Made by a program: the position numbers and the translations under genes. The notes below the pieces were generated by a model, which had not been told where the DNA came from, searched no databases, and was given only the letters and a program-made list of their open reading frames with translations. A stretch of DNA of 64,000 bases from Pseudomonas sp. B21-015 (GTDB taxonomy: Bacteria > Pseudomonadota > Gammaproteobacteria > Pseudomonadales > Pseudomonadaceae): assembly GCF_024749285.1 (NCBI RefSeq), contig NZ_CP087196.1, positions 3,162,001 to 3,226,000 of the forward strand, written 5' to 3'. This document shows positions 29,082-37,832 of the stretch, piece by piece (the first letter of the stretch is position 1; each line of letters begins with the position of its first letter).

Positions 29082-29762
29082 TTATTGTTTCAAGGCTTTA
29101 TCGTGCAACAGCGTCTGCCAGTCAGTGGCATTCACAATGCCGAGTACCTGAGGTTGCCCATCGGCGGTAATTTGCACGAACAAGGCACTGCCATACTCAC
29201 TGGTCGTCGCGTGCTCGAAACCGGTCTGGGCTTCGAAATCGCTGATGCAACCGCTGTGCGTGACCAGCACCAGATTTCGATGGGCTTGCTTGTGCGCCAC
29301 CACATCGTTACGCAGGGTTTTGCCACAACTGACCAGCCAGTCCTGGGTAACCGCGTCTTTGCCGAACATGTAGTGCGAGGTTTGCGCCGTGCGGGTAGCC
29401 GGGCTGCTCAACACATCGGTCTGCGCCATGCCCAACTGCATAAAACCTTGCCCCACGGCTGTTGCGGCAGCACTGCCGATTTGAGTAATGCCGTCGGCGG
29501 GGCCAAGGCACGGGTTGCCGGAGCGGTCGCAACGCTCGGCATGACGAACCAGCGCCACCACTTCACCGGCTTGCCAGCGATGGACCAGACTGCTGGTCAC
29601 TCCGGATCCGGCAGTCCCCAGATTGACCGGAGATCTGGGCCACCAGACAAACCCCATCACCAGCGCGGCGATGACCAGAGCCGCCGCTACTGCAACCAGT
29701 TTGATGAGCCGCGATGTAATGATTCGTGCCGTTGGCAGTTTGCGCGATACATAATTAACCAC
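29082..29762 (-). CDS. histidine phosphatase superfamily protein, Ais-like
   Basis: A membrane anchor (LIKLVAVAAALVIAALVMGF) is followed by a periplasmic histidine-phosphatase domain with the RHG-type motif VRHAERCDRSG and a second catalytic histidine in LVTHSGCISDF. This resembles Ais, the lipopolysaccharide core heptose(II)-phosphate phosphatase that neighbours arn genes in enterobacteria. The start is uncertain: GTG at 29762 gives a 226-residue protein with a sensible anchor; a longer frame starts at a TTG. Its proximity to the arn operon and an ArnT fragment supports a role in lipopolysaccharide modification, but that is inference. Confidence 0.8.
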   Translation of the reverse strand: MVNYVSRKLPTARIITSRLIKLVAVAAALVIAALVMGFVWWPRSPVNLGTAGSGVTSSLVHRWQAGEVVALVRHAERCDRSGNPCLGPADGITQIGSAAATAVGQGFMQLGMAQTDVLSSPATRTAQTSHYMFGKDAVTQDWLVSCGKTLRNDVVAHKQAHRNLVLVTHSGCISDFEAQTGFEHATTSEYGSALFVQITADGQPQVLGIVNATDWQTLLHDKALKQ

Positions 29763-29918
29763 GTTTTGTTCATCCGTCGGTACGCAATAGAGAACAACTT
29801 TCAAATACGACCCTGCGTAACAACGCTTGAAGGGCAATGGAAAGACACTAGTTCAAGGCAGGTGTCGGAGTAGTGAAAGGGATGTGAAAATTTTGCGTAG
29901 AGGAATTTAACTGCTTAT

Positions 29919-30791
29919 TTGGTTGGTTGGTTGTTGCAACACTTGTCTTGTACACCACGTACAGTGGTCGCCGGGTGGACCCATCAGCCGGAGAAGGACG
30001 AACTGTTTTTCATCCAGGACGGCCCGGGGGCGATGGCGCTGGATACAGAACTGGCGGCGCTTGCACCGGGTTTTCAGGAAATCCTCTACGCGGGTACGAA
30101 GTACTACGCCATGGTGAACATGGTGGGCGGTCGCAAATACGTTTTGTTGCGAGACCGGCGAAGCGTCGAACAGCGTGAACAGGTGCTGTTCTCGGTGGTG
30201 GTCGTCGGGTTCGTCTTGAGCAGCCTGCTGGCGGTTGTGTTGGGGCGGTTGCTGGCCAGGCGCGTGATGGCGCCAGTCATTCGTCTCGCGCGCCAGGTAC
30301 GTCATCGCGATCAGTTGCTGGAAATGGACCCTGCGCTTCATCCCGACTATGCGGTTGACGAAGTGGGAGAGCTGGCGCTGTCCTTCGATCAGACCCTGGG
30401 CCGGTTACGTGAGGCGCTGGGCCGGGAAAAACGCATCGAGTTCATCTACGACGACGAACACATTTCGTCGGATCGCCATAACGTGACGTTCCTGCAATCG
30501 GTCATGGGCAATTTGCTGCGCAATGCCTGGCATTACACCGATCACGGCTACATCCGCCTGACCTTGCGGGCGCACGGCTTCAGCGTCGAAGACAGCGGCA
30601 TAGGCATCCCGAAAGAAAAACGCCAAGCGATGTTTCAACCCTTCGTTCGCGGTGACGAGCGCCGGGGAGAAGGCCTGGGGTTAGGTCTTTCATTGGTCCA
30701 GCGGATTTGTACCCATCAGAATTGGCGAGTGGAACTCAGTAGCCTTCAGCCCAACGGCTGTTGTTTCACCGTCGAGCTGGAAGGCGCCTGA
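29919..30791 (+). pseudogene. sensor histidine kinase lacking its N-terminus and H-box domain
   Basis: The frame contains a late sensor segment, a membrane helix (LFSVVVVGFVLSSLLAVVLG), a HAMP-like linker and then a jump at GREKRIEF to the ATPase domain: N-box LQSVMGNLLRNAWHYT, G1 VEDSGIGIP, F-box MFQPFVRGD and G2 GEGLGLGLSL. The dimerisation/phosphoacceptor domain with the H-box histidine that should sit between them (about 70-100 residues) is absent. The normal first membrane segment is also missing, and the only start is a TTG. The body stays in frame across the deletion. It cannot autophosphorylate and no response regulator is adjacent. Confidence 0.75.
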
Positions 30792-30797
30792 TGACCG

Positions 30798-31352
30798 TTA
30801 TTTGACCGCCGGACAGTTTCTCGATGTGCTGGCGACGGCTTGGCTGATGGTGGCAGCCAAGCGTTTCACATTGTTCTGATGGGCCACCACCAGGTCATCG
30901 ATACTCGCGCCGGAAGGGGTCTGCAAGGTGCTGCGGCAGGTGACCGATGCGGCATCGCCTTCGCCGAGATTGCGCAGGCGCCATTTGACGTCGATCAATG
31001 CGTACTGACCGGGTATCGAATCAAAACGCTGAACCTCCAGTCGCAACGATACTTTGCGCTGCGGGTTACTGTTGACCAATTGATCGACCAGGGCACTGCG
31101 CAATTCATCCGACAGGCTCGCGCCCCACCATTGTGTTTCGAGGATTGCCAGGCCGGCGTTGCCCTGACGAATGACGATCTGCGGGCGGTCGACCTGGGGC
31201 GGCACTGTGATGCTTTCGATCTGGATGTCCGCTGCGCCGCTTGCACCACTCGGATGAGCCGGGGTCAGGGTGTGGAATTGAATCGGATCACTGCGGCAAG
31301 CGGTGAGCAACAACAACGCAGTGACCAGCGTGATCTTCAGCGAAAAAGCCAT
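30798..31352 (-). CDS. pqiC: PqiC-type outer-membrane-associated lipoprotein
   Basis: The 184-residue protein starts with a lipoprotein signal (MAFSLKITLVTALLLLTAC, lipidated Cys19) and belongs to the ABC-type transport auxiliary lipoprotein family (ITVPPQVDRPQIVIRQG near 50). PqiC tethers the PqiB needle to the outer membrane in envelope lipid transport. The ATG at 31352 has AGGAG upstream, 16 bases after pqiB. It ends the operon and converges on the broken kinase gene. Confidence 0.9.
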   Translation of the reverse strand: MAFSLKITLVTALLLLTACRSDPIQFHTLTPAHPSGASGAADIQIESITVPPQVDRPQIVIRQGNAGLAILETQWWGASLSDELRSALVDQLVNSNPQRKVSLRLEVQRFDSIPGQYALIDVKWRLRNLGEGDAASVTCRSTLQTPSGASIDDLVVAHQNNVKRLAATISQAVASTSRNCPAVK

Positions 31353-31368
31353 GGTGTAGCTCCTGTGG

Positions 31369-33024
31369 TCAGTTGCGCGGTGGCCCTTGCAGATCCATCG
31401 GCGCGGCATTGTCGGGGCGGCCGCGAATCAGCGATTCCGGATGCCGGCCCATGTAGTCCAAGAGTTCACGCAACGAGCGCGACATGCGTCCGAGTTCGTC
31501 CAGGGTCTGGCTCAGTTGTTCCCTTTGCGGTGAGTCCTCGGCGAGGGTCGAACTGGCCGATTGCAAGGTCTTGCTGACGTCCGCCAGGGTAGTCTGCACG
31601 CCGGGCAGGGTCCTGGCGTTGAACTGTACGAGGCCCTTGCGCAGTTCGACGAGGTTGCTGTCGAGGTTGCCGGCAATGCGTTCGATGGGCAGTTGGTTGA
31701 TCTTGTTGATCATGCTCTCGAGTTTTTCCTGCAACTGCTCGAGGCTGCCGGGAATGGTGGGAATAACGACGGGGCGGGCGGTCGGATCGAACACGACTTT
31801 CTCTGCTTTGGGGTAGAAGTCGAGCGCGATGTAAAGCTGACCGGTCAACAGATTGCCGCTGCGGGCCTGGGCTCGCAGGCCGTTGTCGATGAAGCTGCCC
31901 ATCAGTTTTATGCTGGCGGCTTCGTCATTGGGATCATGATTCAAGGCCTTAAGCATCTTGGTGTGGGCCTGGCCGAGTCGTTGCGGGTAGATCACGATGC
32001 CGACATTGAGCGGAAAGCTGCGTTTCTTCGCGTCGAAGTCCAGATTGATCGCCACGACTTTGCCAATTTCGACGCCGAGGAATTCCACCGGTGCATCGAC
32101 CTTGAGCCCGCGCAAGGCCTGATCGAAACGCAGGCTCAGGTACTGTGCCTTGCCGTTGGGCGGGGCCAGAGCGGTTTGCTCATCCTCGAACAGGTCGAAG
32201 GTATTATCCTCGACGGCCGCTTGATCGTTGGGGCTGTATTCCGGCGCGCGGAACGCGATGCCGCCCACCAACAGGGCCGACAGGGACTCGGTCTTCACCG
32301 CAAAACCGTTGGCGCCAACATTCACATCAATACCACTGGCGTTCCAGAACCGCGTATTTTCGGTGACATAGGCATCGTTGGGCGCGTGGACGAAAACTTC
32401 GATGTTCACCCCTTTGCCGTCGGCATCCAGCGCATACGCCACCACTTGCCCAACCGGGATCTTGCGGTAATAAACGGGGGAGCCGATGTCCAGCGAGCCG
32501 AGGTCCTGAGTGTGCAGCATGAAGCGTTTGCCCGGCTCGCCATAGGTAATGGGCGGCGGGTTTTCCAGCCCCGTGAAGTGTTTGGAACGGGCATCGGCCT
32601 GGCCGATGTCAGCACCGATGTAATCACCCGAGAGCAAGGTATCGATGCCCGAAACGCCGCCGGCACCGATACGCGGCCGCACGACCCAGAACTGCGAGTC
32701 TTTACGAGTAAAGCTTGCAGCCTGTTTGTCGAGCTGGATCGTGGCGTTGACGCTTTTCTGGTCGCCGCTCAGTTTCACCTCCGAGACATGGCCGATGACC
32801 ACGTTGCGGTATTTGACCTCGGTCTTGTTGGCCGTGAGACCGCTGCCAGTCTTGAACGTGACAGTGATGGTCGGACCTTCCTGCATCCAGCTGTGCACCA
32901 CCAGGGAAATGCCCACCAGCACGGCAACGATCGGCACGATCCACACCAGCGACACGCTGAAGCGACGGGTCTTGATAGCGGCCTGGCCGGGGGCTTGCGG
33001 CACGTCAGTGGCTTGGGACTTCAT
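31369..33024 (-). CDS. pqiB: intermembrane lipid transport protein PqiB (MCE/MlaD)
   Basis: The 551-residue protein has one N-terminal membrane helix (SLVWIVPIVAVLVGISLVVH) and three MCE/MlaD domains (beginning near 45, 160 and 285), then a long helical C-terminus. PqiB hexamers form a channel across the periplasm for phospholipid transport. The ATG at 33024 has GGAG upstream and overlaps the end of the second pqiA gene by 20 bases. Length matches E. coli PqiB. Confidence 0.94.
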   Translation of the reverse strand: MKSQATDVPQAPGQAAIKTRRFSVSLVWIVPIVAVLVGISLVVHSWMQEGPTITVTFKTGSGLTANKTEVKYRNVVIGHVSEVKLSGDQKSVNATIQLDKQAASFTRKDSQFWVVRPRIGAGGVSGIDTLLSGDYIGADIGQADARSKHFTGLENPPPITYGEPGKRFMLHTQDLGSLDIGSPVYYRKIPVGQVVAYALDADGKGVNIEVFVHAPNDAYVTENTRFWNASGIDVNVGANGFAVKTESLSALLVGGIAFRAPEYSPNDQAAVEDNTFDLFEDEQTALAPPNGKAQYLSLRFDQALRGLKVDAPVEFLGVEIGKVVAINLDFDAKKRSFPLNVGIVIYPQRLGQAHTKMLKALNHDPNDEAASIKLMGSFIDNGLRAQARSGNLLTGQLYIALDFYPKAEKVVFDPTARPVVIPTIPGSLEQLQEKLESMINKINQLPIERIAGNLDSNLVELRKGLVQFNARTLPGVQTTLADVSKTLQSASSTLAEDSPQREQLSQTLDELGRMSRSLRELLDYMGRHPESLIRGRPDNAAPMDLQGPPRN

Positions 33025-33661
33025 CCGTGAGCTCCTCATTGGGTGGGTTGTTCAGCTCTGTATCCCAGATCAGCCGCGGATCGAAACTCATCGCCGACAG
33101 CATGGTGAACACCACCACCAGACCAAAGAACAGAATGCCCTGGCGCGGTTCGATATCGCCCAGGGCCTGGAATTTCACCAGTGCCGCGACTAGCGCGACG
33201 ACAATCACGTCGAGCATCGACCAATAGCCGATCAGCTCGACGAAACGGTACAGCTTCGAACGTTCCTTGCGAGCCCAAAGGCTGCCGCGTTGCACCGTGA
33301 TCAGCAACAGGGAGAGCGCAACGAACTTGATGCCCGGCACCGCGATGCTGGCGATGAAAATGATCAGGGCAATGTCCCACGCACCGTGCGCCCAGAACTC
33401 CAGCACACCGCTCATGATGGTGCTGTCGGAGCCGTTGCCGAACAGACTGGTGTTCATGACCGGCAATAGATTGGCCGGGATATAAAACACCAGTGAGGCC
33501 AGCAAATAGGCCCATGTGCGGGTCAGTGAGTTGGGTTTACGGGCATGCAGTGGCGCGCCGCAGCGTTCGCACTCTTGAGGTTGATCGGTCATGTCACAGG
33601 CCATGCCGCAGCTGTGGCACAGGCACAGGTTGAGTTCGCTGGCGAGCGGCGGCCTGTTCAT
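33005..33661 (-). CDS. pqiA: PqiA-like inner membrane protein, second half
   Basis: The 218-residue protein has an N-terminal zinc-ribbon-like CxxC pair (LCHSCGMACD...ECERCGAPL) and four membrane helices, as in one half of E. coli PqiA. Pseudomonads commonly encode PqiA as two adjacent half-length proteins. The ATG at 33661 overlaps the stop of the first half as ATGA. Together with PqiB and PqiC it forms the inner-membrane part of the lipid transport system. Confidence 0.9.
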   Translation of the reverse strand: MNRPPLASELNLCLCHSCGMACDMTDQPQECERCGAPLHARKPNSLTRTWAYLLASLVFYIPANLLPVMNTSLFGNGSDSTIMSGVLEFWAHGAWDIALIIFIASIAVPGIKFVALSLLLITVQRGSLWARKERSKLYRFVELIGYWSMLDVIVVALVAALVKFQALGDIEPRQGILFFGLVVVFTMLSAMSFDPRLIWDTELNNPPNEELTDEVPSH

Positions 33662-34254
33662 AGCCTGTCCCACAATTCACGCACATCGCGCCCGGCGATG
33701 CGGATCAGCAACAGGCTGAGGACGGCCAGGGCAAACAGGCCGATGCCGGGCAGCACATCCAGCAACCCGGCGAGTTTGAACACCGCGACCATGGCCCCCA
33801 GCAGGCAGACTTCCAACATGCTCCAGGGCCTGAGGGTTTCCAGCCAGCGCATGCACAGCTTGAAGCCGGGCGAGCGTCGGGAGGTGAGGGCGAAGCTCAA
33901 CACCCAGATCAGCAGGAGCAGTTGGAACACCGGTGCAATGATGATGGAAATCGCCGCCACCAGTGCAATAAAAGTAATTGGCCCCTGGCTCAGCGCCACC
34001 ACCGAATCCCAAAGTGTCGCACTGTTTTTCATGCCCTTGAGGCTGATGCTCATGACCGGATAGAAATTGGCGAAAGTCCACAACACTGCCGCCGTGAAGC
34101 TCAGCGCCAGACGCTGTTGCACCGACAAGCCGTTGTAGCGCTGAAGCACGCCGCCGCAGCGGGTGCAGAGGGCTTTTTGATGTTTGGCGAGCGTGACTTT
34201 TTCATACACGCAGTCGCAGTGCTCGCAGATGATCAATGAGTCAGTCGTCGCCAT
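33658..34254 (-). CDS. pqiA: PqiA-like inner membrane protein, first half
   Basis: The 198-residue protein repeats the PqiA half structure: zinc-ribbon-like motifs (ICEHCDCVY...LCTRCGGVL) and four hydrophobic segments (FTAAVLWTFANFYPVMSISL, ITFIALVAAISIIIAPVFQL, and two more). The ATG at 34254 starts the pqi operon, with the four genes overlapping or closely spaced. Confidence 0.9.
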   Translation of the reverse strand: MATTDSLIICEHCDCVYEKVTLAKHQKALCTRCGGVLQRYNGLSVQQRLALSFTAAVLWTFANFYPVMSISLKGMKNSATLWDSVVALSQGPITFIALVAAISIIIAPVFQLLLLIWVLSFALTSRRSPGFKLCMRWLETLRPWSMLEVCLLGAMVAVFKLAGLLDVLPGIGLFALAVLSLLLIRIAGRDVRELWDRL

Positions 34255-34442
34255 GGGCCGCACTCGCCGGGTGGCAGAAAAGTCAGAGCACCTCCTCAAT
34301 ATAGAAGTGACTTGCGATTGAGCAAATTAAATGGCTGTTCAAGAGGATGGGGGCATGAAGTCTGATCGACCGCGTCATCGTTCTTCGCGAGCAAGCCCTG
34401 ACATTCAACCAATAACGTCGCCCTTGCAAAGGGTATCCCCCT

Positions 34443-35744
34443 TCAGCCAAGCAATTCACGCAGGCGATACCAAAACATGCCAAGGGCCAGCAGCGGCGAG
34501 CGCAGGACTCGTCCGCCGGGAAAGGTCATGTGCGGCACGGCGCTGAACACGTCCAGCCCCTGGCTGTGCCCGGCGTGAATCGCTTCGGCCAGCAGCCGTG
34601 CGCACCAGTGGGTCACGTTCAGGCCATGGCCGGAATAGCCCTGGGCGTAGAACACGTTCGGGTACTGGCTCAAGCGTCCGGCCTGGGGGAAGCGGTTGGC
34701 GGTGATGCCGATCTTGCCGCCCCATTGATAGTCGATGCGCACATCCGCCAGTTGCGGGAAGACCTTGAGCATTTTCGGCCGCATGTAGGCACCGATGTCC
34801 ACCGGATCGCGCCCGGAATAATGGCAGGCACCGCCGAACAGCAAGCGTCGATCCGCTGAGAGTCGGTAGTAGTCGAGGCCGACTTTCTGGTCGCACAGCG
34901 CCAGGTTCCGCGGGATCAATTGCGCGGCAACCTCAGGCGCCAAAGGTTCGGTGGCGATGATGTAGCTGCCCGCCGGCAGCACCTTGCCGCTCAGGCGCGG
35001 TTCGAGCTCTTCCAGATGCGCGTTACACGCCAACACCAGACGGCCGGCGCGTACCGTGCCGCCCGCGCAGCGAACCTGCACGGTGCTGCCGTGGATCAAC
35101 TCCAGCACCGGGCTCTGCTCGAAGATCCGCACCCCGAGGGCTTGCGCCAGCCGCGCTTCGCCGAGCACCAGATTGAGCGGATGCAAGTGGCCCGAGCCCA
35201 TGTCGATCAGGCCGCCGGCATAAAGGTCCGAGCCCACCACTTGCTGGCGGAGTTGCTTGGGGCCGACGAGTCGGGTTTCATGGGCGTAACCCAATTCGGC
35301 GAGACTTTGCAGTTCAGCCTTGAACGCCGCGAATTGCGCCGGGGTATTGGCCAGCTCGCAGAAGCCCCAGCGCAGGTCACAATCGATCTCATGTTCACGG
35401 ATGCGATTACCCACCAGTTCCACGGACTCGATGCCTGCACGCTCCAGATAGCGCACGCCTTCCTCGCCGACATAACGGGCGAAACCGCTGACGTCATGGC
35501 CGATGCCTCGGATCAACTGCCCGCCGTTACGACCGCTGGCGCCCCAACCGATCCGCCGGCCCTCCAGCAGAATCACCGAGAGCCCGCGCTGCGCCAGTTC
35601 GATCGCGGTATTGACCCCGGTAAAACCGCCGCCGACCACGCAAACATCGGCCTCAAGGTCCGAGTCCAGTGTGGGGCAGGGCGCCATGCCATTGGCCGAC
35701 GCCGCGTAATAGGAGCGGGCATGTTGGTTGTCGTATTGATTCAT
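34443..35744 (-). CDS. FAD-dependent amine oxidoreductase, PuuB-like
   Basis: The 433-residue protein is a DAO-type flavoenzyme with the dinucleotide motif VCVVGGGFTGVNTAIELAQ (about 30-48), the RIGWGASGRNGGQL stretch and a C-terminal NVFYAQGYSGHGLN. Gamma-glutamylputrescine oxidases (PuuB/PauB) are the best match; the enzyme would oxidise gamma-glutamylputrescine to the aldehyde. The ATG at 35744 overlaps the stop of the potF remnant as ATGA. It is the only intact gene of the putrescine run; the upstream binding-protein and synthetase genes are both internally deleted. Confidence 0.88.
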   Translation of the reverse strand: MNQYDNQHARSYYAASANGMAPCPTLDSDLEADVCVVGGGFTGVNTAIELAQRGLSVILLEGRRIGWGASGRNGGQLIRGIGHDVSGFARYVGEEGVRYLERAGIESVELVGNRIREHEIDCDLRWGFCELANTPAQFAAFKAELQSLAELGYAHETRLVGPKQLRQQVVGSDLYAGGLIDMGSGHLHPLNLVLGEARLAQALGVRIFEQSPVLELIHGSTVQVRCAGGTVRAGRLVLACNAHLEELEPRLSGKVLPAGSYIIATEPLAPEVAAQLIPRNLALCDQKVGLDYYRLSADRRLLFGGACHYSGRDPVDIGAYMRPKMLKVFPQLADVRIDYQWGGKIGITANRFPQAGRLSQYPNVFYAQGYSGHGLNVTHWCARLLAEAIHAGHSQGLDVFSAVPHMTFPGGRVLRSPLLALGMFWYRLRELLG

Positions 35745-36383
35745 TGGTTGGACTTCACTTTGCTCCAGGAACGGGTCATCAGACGCATGATCGCCTGGGG
35801 CGGGGTGGTGGAGATGTAAAGTTTGTCGAGGACAGACTGCCGGGATCACTTCATCGGCCGAGTCCATCATCGACACGCCGCATTGGCTGAGTTTCTTCAG
35901 GTTTTCGGGTTCGAAAAACACGGCCCAGGAATCGATGTGATCGATGCCCAGCACTTGCTTGACTTTGTCGACGTTGTAGCCGATGCCATTGGTGCCCCAC
36001 AAATAGGGCACGGAATGCGCGTTCTGCGGATCGTTTTTCTCCAGCAGCGTCAGCAATTTCGGGTCGAGGTTTTTGAAGTTGGGCAATTGCGAGCGATCCA
36101 GCTTGAGGAACGCGCCGGCCTTTACCTGGCGCGCGAGAAAGTGGTTGGACGGCACCACCACGTCATACCCGGTGCGGCCGGCGAGCAGTTTGCCCTCCAG
36201 GGTTTCGTTGGAGTCGAACACGTCGTAGATCACCTTGATCCCGGTTTTCGCCTGGAAATCGGCGAGGGTGGTGTCGCCGATGTAATCGGTCCAGTTGTAG
36301 ACGCTCACACTTGGCTGAGCCTGTGCTGCAGTGCTGAACAATACCGCCAGCGCGACCGGAACCACGGATTTCAATAAACGCAT
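35741..36383 (-). pseudogene. potF: putrescine-binding protein (PotF/SpuD-like) with a central deletion and frameshift
   Basis: The 5' part encodes a signal peptide (MRLLKSVVPVALAVLFSTAA) and a polyamine-binding protein up to SMMDSADEVIPAV (about 180 residues). The 3' part, in another frame, encodes the family C-terminus LDKLYISTTPPQAIMRLM and on to VKSNQ before the TGA at 35741. About 150 central residues are missing and the join near 35836-35842 changes frame, so the product would be non-functional and would read through into the oxidoreductase frame. The normal length is about 365 residues. Confidence 0.88.
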
Positions 36384-36445
36384 ATCGACACCTCTTTGAG
36401 TTATTCGGTTATTCAGGTGGTGTTCTCTCTGTGAGCGCGGGGTTT

Positions 36446-36904
36446 TCAGACACTGAGCAGCAGGAACTCGCGCTCCCAGGAACTGATCACGCGTTTGAAA
36501 TTTTCGTGCTCGGCCCGCTTGACCGCGAAATAACCCCGGACGAATTTGCTACCCAGGTAACGCTCGATGGTTTCGCACTCTTCCATGCGGGTCAGGGCGT
36601 CCTCGATGGCGGTCGGCTCGATGGCCCATGGAATGACGTAAACCGCGTCGGCAGCAGGTTTGCAGACCATGTCGATGTCAGCAGGATCGAGCAGGTCGTA
36701 GTAGATGTCGTCGTCGACAAAGTCCCCGGTTACCGTTTGCAACAGCACACTTTCCGGCAGGCGCATGCCTCGCCCATGCAAGAACTTGTTGGTGGGTGCA
36801 ATCTTGCCGCGAGCAATGCTGGTCAAGTCGCTGACCACACACTCGACCTCGGTAATCTTGTGATCTTTCAGCCACGTGAACAGCTGATCGAAAGGGGCAT
36901 TCAC
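36446..36904 (-). pseudogene. glutamine-synthetase family (gamma-glutamylputrescine synthetase-like) with the catalytic core deleted
   Basis: The first about 90 residues (NAPFDQLFTWLKDHKITEVE...YVIPWAIEPTA) are the N-terminal domain of an SpuI/PuuA-type enzyme. The last about 55 (IEDALTRMEECETIERYLG through ISSWEREFLLLSV) are its C-terminus. The roughly 290 residues between, which contain the ATP- and metal-binding sites, are absent, and the join is in frame. Start taken as GTG at 36904. The remaining 152-residue product cannot be a ligase. It lies directly upstream of the broken potF. Confidence 0.9.
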
Positions 36905-37067
36905 AAAAAACCTCATCGTTGGTTCGATTAACGCCGGGAAGGGCGGCTTCATCCACCGGACACTTCCCCTGTGGCGCGTTGACGACTATCTTGGGTGAGC
37001 CGTGGCGTTCCATCTATCCACTTTAAGCAGCACGAAAGCGCACCAAACGAGTGCGTAAGGTCACCCC

Positions 37068-37402
37068 ATGACAGCGTGCAATCCGTTACAGGTTCAAGCC
37101 TTCAACACCGCCGACGTGGCCGAGCAGATCCGCGCCACACCGGGTTGGGTGCAGTACTATCAGCAGATACCGGGATGTCGCCCACGCATTGGCTACGCTT
37201 GCGCCGGCTCAACAGTGCGCGCCGTGAGTTGCTCAGCCGTACGGCCAGCGATACGACGGTCGCGCAAGTGGCGATGCACTGGTCGTTCTGGCATTTGGGG
37301 CGGTTTTCCAGCAGTTATCGCGCGTTATTCCAGGAACTTCCCAGCCAGACGCTCGCTCGCAAATACAGCGGAGGTCATTATGAGTCGGTTACCGTCTTTT
37401 AG
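37068..37402 (+). pseudogene. AraC family regulator with a central deletion
   Basis: The frame from ATG 37068 encodes an AraC-type N-terminus (LQVQAFNTADVAEQIRATPG). After about 37161-37172 the match continues in another frame with the DNA-binding C-terminus (GMSPTHWLRLRRLNSARREL and HLGRFSSSYRALFQELPS). Some 200 residues are missing. It lies divergently upstream of the putrescine genes and was probably their regulator or that of a neighbour, which is inference. The end overlaps the next gene by 23 bases. Confidence 0.82.
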
Positions 37403-37832
37403 TCTGTGTGTTGTCATGTCGATGGCCTATACGCAGGTTCAGGCCGAAACGGTCGTGCCCTTGAAGGGGCAGAGCTCGCAACAAATCCAGCTGGACATCA
37501 ACGATTGTCGCAATGTCGCGGCGAGTCAGAGCGCCTCAACTGCGCCACCCTCGGGCGGGCGACTGCGGGGTGCGGCGGTGGGTGCTGCTGCCGGGGCTGC
37601 GGGCGCTGAGGTGCGAGGACGTCAGCATGACGAGTTTTACGATCGGGTCGACGACGATGTGAAGCAGGAATATCGCCAGAACCGTGCCGGGCAAACCGCG
37701 GCGGCGGGCGCGGTGGTCGGTGGCGCGCGCCAGCGTCAGGAACGCCGGGCGCAGCAAAAAACCAGCGCGGCGACCAGTTCAACCGCCTATACCAGTTGCC
37801 TGCAAGGGCGGGGTTATCAGGTAACGCCCTGA
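37380..37832 (+). CDS. small glycine-zipper envelope protein
   Basis: The 150-residue protein has a signal peptide (MSRLPSFSLCVVMSMAYTQV, cleaved near QAE), then two alanine/glycine-rich segments (LRGAAVGAAAGAAGAEVRG, AAAGAVVGGARQRQE) of the glycine-zipper type, and ends with a cysteine-containing YTSCLQGRGYQ. Such proteins are exported and may insert in membranes; function unknown. It starts inside the tail of the AraC remnant and converges with the DUF2955 gene, overlapping it by 16 bases. Confidence 0.75.
   Translation: MSRLPSFSLCVVMSMAYTQVQAETVVPLKGQSSQQIQLDINDCRNVAASQSASTAPPSGGRLRGAAVGAAAGAAGAEVRGRQHDEFYDRVDDDVKQEYRQNRAGQTAAAGAVVGGARQRQERRAQQKTSAATSSTAYTSCLQGRGYQVTP

Noticed and set aside
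34378..34405. TTCTTCGCGAGCAAGCC half REP after the FAD oxidoreductase gene
   Set aside because: It resembles part of the REPIN at 41588-41680, but the rest is missing; treated as a remnant without a call.
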